A DNA stretch of 8,569 nt from WUQU01 sp038849025 (GTDB lineage: Archaea > Thermoproteota > Bathyarchaeia > Bathyarchaeales > Bathycorpusculaceae): contig JAWCNE010000053.1 of the NCBI GenBank assembly GCA_038849025.1, positions 1 to 8,569 on the forward strand, written 5' to 3'. Shown here in pieces: positions 5,579-8,569 of the stretch. The translations under genes and the position numbers were made by a program. The notes below the pieces were generated by a model. The model was given only the letters and a program-made list of their open reading frames with translations. It had not been told where the DNA came from and did no database searches. The first letter of the stretch is position 1, and every line of letters starts with the position of its first letter.

Positions 5579-6937
5579 TCAATATTGTGCAAGGTGTTCG
5601 ATTCTCATGCCCATCTTTGCCAGGTCTCCCAAATTTTCGACACAACCTATGCTTGCGTCTATATTGCGGTGTTTTGGATGAACCCACATGTATTGCGGTG
5701 CCAAGTTGAATTGCAGCGGAATTTTCGCGGAAACTCCATAGGCGCCCAGTTTTCTGATCAATGCGCTGCTTGAACAAGCCATGCGAATGGAAGTGTAACT
5801 TTTTAACAGCTCTTTTGCGCCGAAAACTCCTATGCCATGCCATAAAGCGGCGTTTTCAGGTGAAGCAAAGGAATAGAGGAAGAACTGCGGGGAAGATGGC
5901 GTTTCTCTGAAGGAATAGTTTGTCAAAGCGTCTCCTTCAACTATAATTTCGTCCTCAGCTTTTGCGATGCTCACATCCGTTGGGTCTATTGCGTTTGGAT
6001 AAAGCGGCGTGGTGCGATAACTTACCTTTACGCTCTTCAGTTTTTCACCTTCAAAGTATATTCTGCCTCTCGCCGCACGTTTGGAGCCGTAACCCTTAGC
6101 GGAATGCGGAACCGTTAGAAGGGTTGTACGTTTTTTCATGCTTCTGCCCATGCAACGGTAAGCCTCTTCTATTGAATGATAATCCCTATGGATTTCTCTT
6201 ATGATATGATGCAATAGCCCTTGAGCATCTTCTTTCTGAAGGATTTCAATTGGCATGCGCAGTGAATATAAGCAAAGGTTCATTCCAAAAATTTCTGAAA
6301 GCCTCTCCATCTGCTCGTATTTTACCGAATCCACCATATCCACGTAATTGGTGTTGCTGCTTTCTAAATGTCGCCTTATCAGTTCAATTTCACCTTGTGA
6401 TATAAGAGTGCCCTCATATTTTTGTGCAAAGTTAACGTCAATTTTTAGCTGATGGGTTTTGACGTAGGCTGATGGAAAAGCGCTTTGCCCACTTGTAATG
6501 ATGGATTCTTTAAGCGGGTTCATGGAGTACCTATCTGGTTCAGTGTCATCAGTATTGAGAAGGAAAGATACAATAGTTCCTTCTTTGGGATCTTGCAGCA
6601 TCTCATATATATCATTTATTTCCTCTTTCCCAACTTCGCCTAAACCATACTGATGGAAATAGTTTCCGCAGACTTCGAGCAAACGGGCGGCGATTATCCC
6701 TTGAACCTCTTCAACTGTTAATTGCGGGTTTGAATATTCAACCGAGCTCCTTAAAAAGAAGTGCTTCCCACTGAGCGTAGCTTCATATTTTTTCCCATTT
6801 TTAAAGTAATAGAAACTAAAAGTTCTTTTATCGTTAGCCTCAAACTTGTAGAGTTCATTAACTATTGCTTCTATGCATGATCGCGAGTGTTTTAGAAAAT
6901 CTTCAAGGATTATTTTCCCTAGGTTTTGAGATTGCAA
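5579..6937 (-). CDS. Unrecognised 452-aa soluble protein
   Basis: I do not recognise this protein. It has 452 residues, no signal peptide and no membrane segment. The N-terminal half looks mixed alpha/beta with long charged helices (about 75-120 and 185-260); the C-terminal half looks beta-rich, with stretches such as GRIYFEGEKLKSVKVSYRTT and an ending with scattered Cys/His (WVHPKHRNIDASIGC near 420-435). No Walker, zinc-ribbon, HExxH or Rossmann motif was found. Start: TTG 6937 has GAGGCTGA (plus-strand 6941-6948) ending 3 nt upstream, overlapping the end of the GNAT gene; the two genes are 3 nt apart. The MBL hydrolase follows after 12 nt. Tight packing suggests co-transcription and possibly a shared pathway, but the sequence gives no reaction. 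Confidence 0.85.
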   Translation of the reverse strand: MQSQNLGKIILEDFLKHSRSCIEAIVNELYKFEANDKRTFSFYYFKNGKKYEATLSGKHFFLRSSVEYSNPQLTVEEVQGIIAARLLEVCGNYFHQYGLGEVGKEEINDIYEMLQDPKEGTIVSFLLNTDDTEPDRYSMNPLKESIITSGQSAFPSAYVKTHQLKIDVNFAQKYEGTLISQGEIELIRRHLESSNTNYVDMVDSVKYEQMERLSEIFGMNLCLYSLRMPIEILQKEDAQGLLHHIIREIHRDYHSIEEAYRCMGRSMKKRTTLLTVPHSAKGYGSKRAARGRIYFEGEKLKSVKVSYRTTPLYPNAIDPTDVSIAKAEDEIIVEGDALTNYSFRETPSSPQFFLYSFASPENAALWHGIGVFGAKELLKSYTSIRMACSSSALIRKLGAYGVSAKIPLQFNLAPQYMWVHPKHRNIDASIGCVENLGDLAKMGMRIEHLAQY

Positions 6938-6940
6938 GTT

Positions 6941-6948
6941 TCAGCCTC
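6941..6948 (-). promoter_or_regulatory. Shine-Dalgarno deciding the TTG start of the 452-aa gene
   Basis: GAGGCTGA on the minus strand overlaps the final codons of the GNAT gene and ends 3 nt before TTG 6937. No in-frame ATG or GTG lies nearby, so TTG is the best start and translation is probably coupled to the GNAT gene. Confidence 0.65.
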
Positions 6949-7783
6949 TTTCCAAGGATTCTGCAATGTAAATGCAGTCTTTAAAAGTTGATTGCCCATG
7001 AAACATTCTTATAACATCAAAGGACTCTGTAAAACCTGCGTCTAACAGCATGCTCACTAGTTCTTCTTCCTTTTTAGGCAAACACATGGAAACTTCAAAA
7101 CCCTCAAGCTCCTTCAGAATCTTTTTTAAAAGGGCAACTGCGGTGGTACTGTTTTCTCTTCGGCATATAAGTGGGCCTATTTCTGCATAATGATCAAAAA
7201 CCTTCGCCATGGCGTATCCGAAAATTTCTCCGTTCTCAATATGGCAATAGCCCAAGTTTTCTTTAGCACCAGCAATTTTTTCTAATAATTTTTCTCTCCA
7301 CGCTCCGAAGTAAAAGCTGTCAAAGGTTACTATCTTTGGAATATCGCTTTCTTCTATTTTCCTTATAGAGGCCTCTATACGGGATGAAGGAAAGGCTTTA
7401 CCCTTTAAAACTGTAAATTCTAAATCGCGTTCAAAACCGAGTTGCGTGTAGAAATTAACTTTTTCTTTGTAGGAGTATAAGCCAATGGTTTCTGTGCCTT
7501 TGCTTTTTAGATATTTTATTGCATGTTTTATAAGCGTGCTTCCCGCTCCCCTTCTTCGGAGGTTTTCGTTCACGATGACGTTTCCAATCCATCCAACTCT
7601 GCCGAAACTTACCGTTGTCGTTATGCCAATTTTTTCAGAGTCATGCATGAGAACAAAGCATCCTTCAGGTTCTAGACTCATCATAAAATTGAAATCCTGT
7701 TCTGTCAGGTTCCAGTTCATGGTGTCAGTTATTTGCACCGCGAATTCTATGTCTTCTGGGGACATTTGCCTTACATGAAACAT
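6941..7783 (-). CDS. GNAT-family N-acetyltransferase with second C-terminal domain
   Basis: A 280-residue protein. Residues about 1-130 form a GNAT acetyltransferase domain: beta-strand IGNVIVNENL then the acetyl-CoA pyrophosphate-binding loop RRRGAG (76-81) and helix STLIKHAIKYL, followed by NFYTQLGF (110-117), the typical motif B end. Residues about 135-280 form a second domain resembling the C-terminal GNAT-like half of YitH-type two-domain acetyltransferases (Acetyltransf_18); it lacks an obvious RxxGxG loop and may bind substrate. The acceptor is unknown: an amine on a small molecule or protein. Cytoplasmic. ATG 7783 is the first codon after a TATA-like ATAAATAT about 26 nt upstream, suggesting a very short or absent leader. 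It is the first gene of the operon continuing with the 452-aa protein. Confidence 0.88.
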   Translation of the reverse strand: MFHVRQMSPEDIEFAVQITDTMNWNLTEQDFNFMMSLEPEGCFVLMHDSEKIGITTTVSFGRVGWIGNVIVNENLRRRGAGSTLIKHAIKYLKSKGTETIGLYSYKEKVNFYTQLGFERDLEFTVLKGKAFPSSRIEASIRKIEESDIPKIVTFDSFYFGAWREKLLEKIAGAKENLGYCHIENGEIFGYAMAKVFDHYAEIGPLICRRENSTTAVALLKKILKELEGFEVSMCLPKKEEELVSMLLDAGFTESFDVIRMFHGQSTFKDCIYIAESLERG

Positions 7784-7806
7784 TTAGCCTATGCCTCAAA
7801 GTGCAG

Positions 7807-7814
7807 ATATTTAT
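7807..7814 (-). promoter_or_regulatory. TATA box of the GNAT-452aa-MBL operon
   Basis: ATAAATAT on the minus strand, within GATAAATATCTG, is centred about 27 nt upstream of ATG 7783. That is the expected TATA-to-start distance for a leaderless or nearly leaderless archaeal transcript. Confidence 0.5.
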
Positions 7815-7873
7815 CAAAGTGTTTGGTGGCATAAACTTTACTAATATGAATGGAAATGAATAAAAGTCTGAAT

Positions 7874-7879
7874 GGGAGG
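7874..7879 (+). promoter_or_regulatory. Strong Shine-Dalgarno with no conventional start codon after it
   Basis: GGGAGG is the best Shine-Dalgarno on the plus strand of this intergenic region. In the frame of the HExxH gene the first codons after it are GCC (7885), ATC (7888) and CTA (7891), with no ATG, GTG or TTG at normal spacing. ATC 7888 lies 8 nt downstream. Confidence 0.6.
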
Positions 7880-7887
7880 ACTAAGCC

Positions 7888-8397
7888 ATCCTAGAGGCAC
7901 AGCTCGGGGTTAAAATACCGCGAAACGTTAAGATTACAACCTATCCATTTACAGAATTTTTCAAAGGTTTCGAAAACGTGGAGGCAGTCAAACGTATTTT
8001 CGGGGAAGATACAGAGGCTATCCTCAAAAAACTTCAAGTTGAATTTGTGGGTTTTAGGGGCTACATGGGCGTAAGCGACGTGGACGGCCACCTAATAATC
8101 AGCGCCCATTACCTAAACAATGGCGACTTAATAGACATATACTTGGACATAATTCACGAGTTAGCTCATGTAAAACAGTTCATGGAAGGAAAGAAGCTTT
8201 TTGACGATAGATATAGCTACGTGGGTAGACCAACAGAAATTGAGGCTTATCGCCATGCAGTGGAAGAAGCTAGAAGGCTTGGTTTGGATGACGCTAGAAT
8301 CTGCCAGTACCTCAAAACAGAGTGGATCAGCGAAAAAGAATTGAAAAAACTTGTGAAGGCACTTAATGTCACATATGTTCCCGCAGCTAAAAGATGA
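7888..8397 (+). CDS. HExxH zincin-like putative metallopeptidase (start uncertain)
   Basis: From the conventional GTG at 7978 this is a 139-residue protein; the same frame is open back to 7885 and reads like protein (GVKIPRNVKITTYPFTEFF precedes the GTG). With a strong Shine-Dalgarno at 7874-7879, the real product probably starts at about 7888 (ATC) and has about 169 residues. Counting from the GTG, HELAH (60-64) is a HExxH zinc-binding and catalytic motif, and TEIEAY (86-91) gives a candidate third ligand, E89 or E87, 23-25 residues after the second His, as in gluzincins. There is no signal peptide; it is probably cytoplasmic. It could be a small peptidase akin to archaeal minigluzincins, a SprT-like protein, or a metal-binding protein without peptidase activity. 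The gene stands alone, divergent from the GNAT operon. Confidence 0.75.
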   Translation: MLEAQLGVKIPRNVKITTYPFTEFFKGFENVEAVKRIFGEDTEAILKKLQVEFVGFRGYMGVSDVDGHLIISAHYLNNGDLIDIYLDIIHELAHVKQFMEGKKLFDDRYSYVGRPTEIEAYRHAVEEARRLGLDDARICQYLKTEWISEKELKKLVKALNVTYVPAAKR

Positions 8398-8401
8398 AGA
8401 A

Positions 8402-8415
8402 CCCCTTAACTGGGG
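8402..8415 (+). terminator. Short stem-loop after the HExxH gene
   Basis: CCCC (8402-8405) and GGGG (8412-8415) can form a four-pair stem around TTAACT, 4 nt after the stop codon, followed by AT-rich sequence. The stem is short and no long T-run follows at once, so a termination role is tentative. Confidence 0.3.
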
Positions 8416-8432
8416 AATTTAACAAAATTTGC

Positions 8433-8447
8433 GGAAATTTTATAAAA
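8433..8447. promoter_or_regulatory. BRE/TATA-like or T-rich terminator element
   Basis: GGAAA (8433-8437) followed by the palindrome TTTTATAAAA (8438-8447) is a textbook-looking archaeal BRE/TATA on the plus strand, yet no plus-strand gene begins in the remaining 120 nt. Read on the minus strand it is a T-rich tract about 45 nt after the stop of the right-edge gene, which could be its terminator. I cannot choose between the two. Confidence 0.35.
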
Positions 8448-8493
8448 ATACATAACTGCTTCGGTAGGCTCTTCTTAATTTGCGGTTTGCCGA

Positions 8494-8569
8494 TTATTCT
8501 TCAGTTGCGCCCACAACCTCAGCTTCTGCAAATCTACGGCTTATTCGTGTTATCCTTATTTTAACATGG
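8494..8569 (-). CDS. C-terminal end of a TRAM-like domain protein (partial)
   Basis: On the minus strand an open frame enters from the right edge and ends with TAA at 8496-8494. The 24 visible residues include VKIRITRISRRFAEAEVVGA and end in TEE. The alternating beta pattern with RRFAEAEVV is typical of the last strand pair of TRAM/OB-fold domains (GDxVKVxITRVxRRFAxAEV), which bind RNA in archaeal small TRAM proteins and rRNA/tRNA methyltransferases. Only the tail is visible, so total length and fusion partners are unknown; another OB-fold protein is possible. Confidence 0.6.
   Translation of the reverse strand, partial: HVKIRITRISRRFAEAEVVGATEE

Noticed and set aside
5556..5843. A 95-codon minus-strand frame overlapping the end of the 452-aa gene.
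   Set aside because: It overlaps an established coding sequence in another frame and shows no conserved features.
8426..8485. Direct repeat AATTTGCGG at 8426-8434 and 8477-8485.
   Set aside because: Only two short AT-rich copies in an intergenic region; not distinguishable from chance and no spacer array is present.
1..8569. CRISPR arrays, insertion sequences, integrase or prophage genes.
   Set aside because: No regularly spaced repeats, transposase-like frames or terminal inverted repeats were seen.

Overview
This window looks like part of an archaeal chromosome, most likely from a Bathyarchaeia-like, other TACK, or Asgard lineage. The lineage is inferred, not proven. The evidence is: TTG/GTG starts preceded by GAGGTGAT-type Shine-Dalgarno sequences, AT-rich TATA/BRE-like boxes about 25 nt ahead of starts, a homologue of the eukaryote-type ribosomal protein eL22, an archaeal DUF47/PhoU-like protein, a TRAM-like protein end and a plausible C/D box guide RNA.

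Layout, left to right. (1) The 5' part of a nitroreductase gene on the minus strand, cut by the left edge. (2) A 249-nt divergent intergenic region (450-698). It has a well-formed candidate C/D box sRNA at about 547-611 whose D guide is in register to methylate the 16S rRNA position equivalent to E. coli C1402, and then a likely promoter for the operon that follows. (3) A tight plus-strand operon: a two-domain fused ABC permease (699-2369), its ATPase with a TOBE-like tail (2371-3474), a DUF47/PhoU-like protein (3467-4126) and an eL22 homologue (4143-4424). The first three genes are separated by 1 nt and then overlap by 8 nt. No solute-binding protein gene is visible. (4) A small helical protein of unknown function on the minus strand, convergent with eL22, with only 2 nt between the stop codons. 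(5) A minus-strand operon read right to left: a GNAT-family protein (7783-6941), an unrecognised 452-aa protein (6937-5579) and an ETHE1/glyoxalase II-like metallo-beta-lactamase hydrolase (5566-4955). (6) A plus-strand HExxH zincin-like protein whose reading frame extends upstream of its first conventional start codon to a strong Shine-Dalgarno with no ATG/GTG/TTG after it. (7) At the right edge, the last 24 codons of a minus-strand gene with a TRAM-like C-terminus.

How the genes may work together (inference). The ABC pair and the DUF47 protein probably form an import and control unit for an oxyanion or metal: the permease is of the ThiP/FbpB/Cys/Mod superfamily, and the PhoU-like partner hints at phosphate or a related anion. 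eL22 is placed to be co-transcribed with it, which would be unusual for a ribosomal protein. The GNAT, 452-aa and MBL genes are spaced for co-transcription, but their shared role is not evident. The most notable items are the C/D guide RNA candidate, the eL22 homologue outside any ribosomal cluster, the start-codon puzzle of the zincin gene and the unrecognised 452-aa protein.
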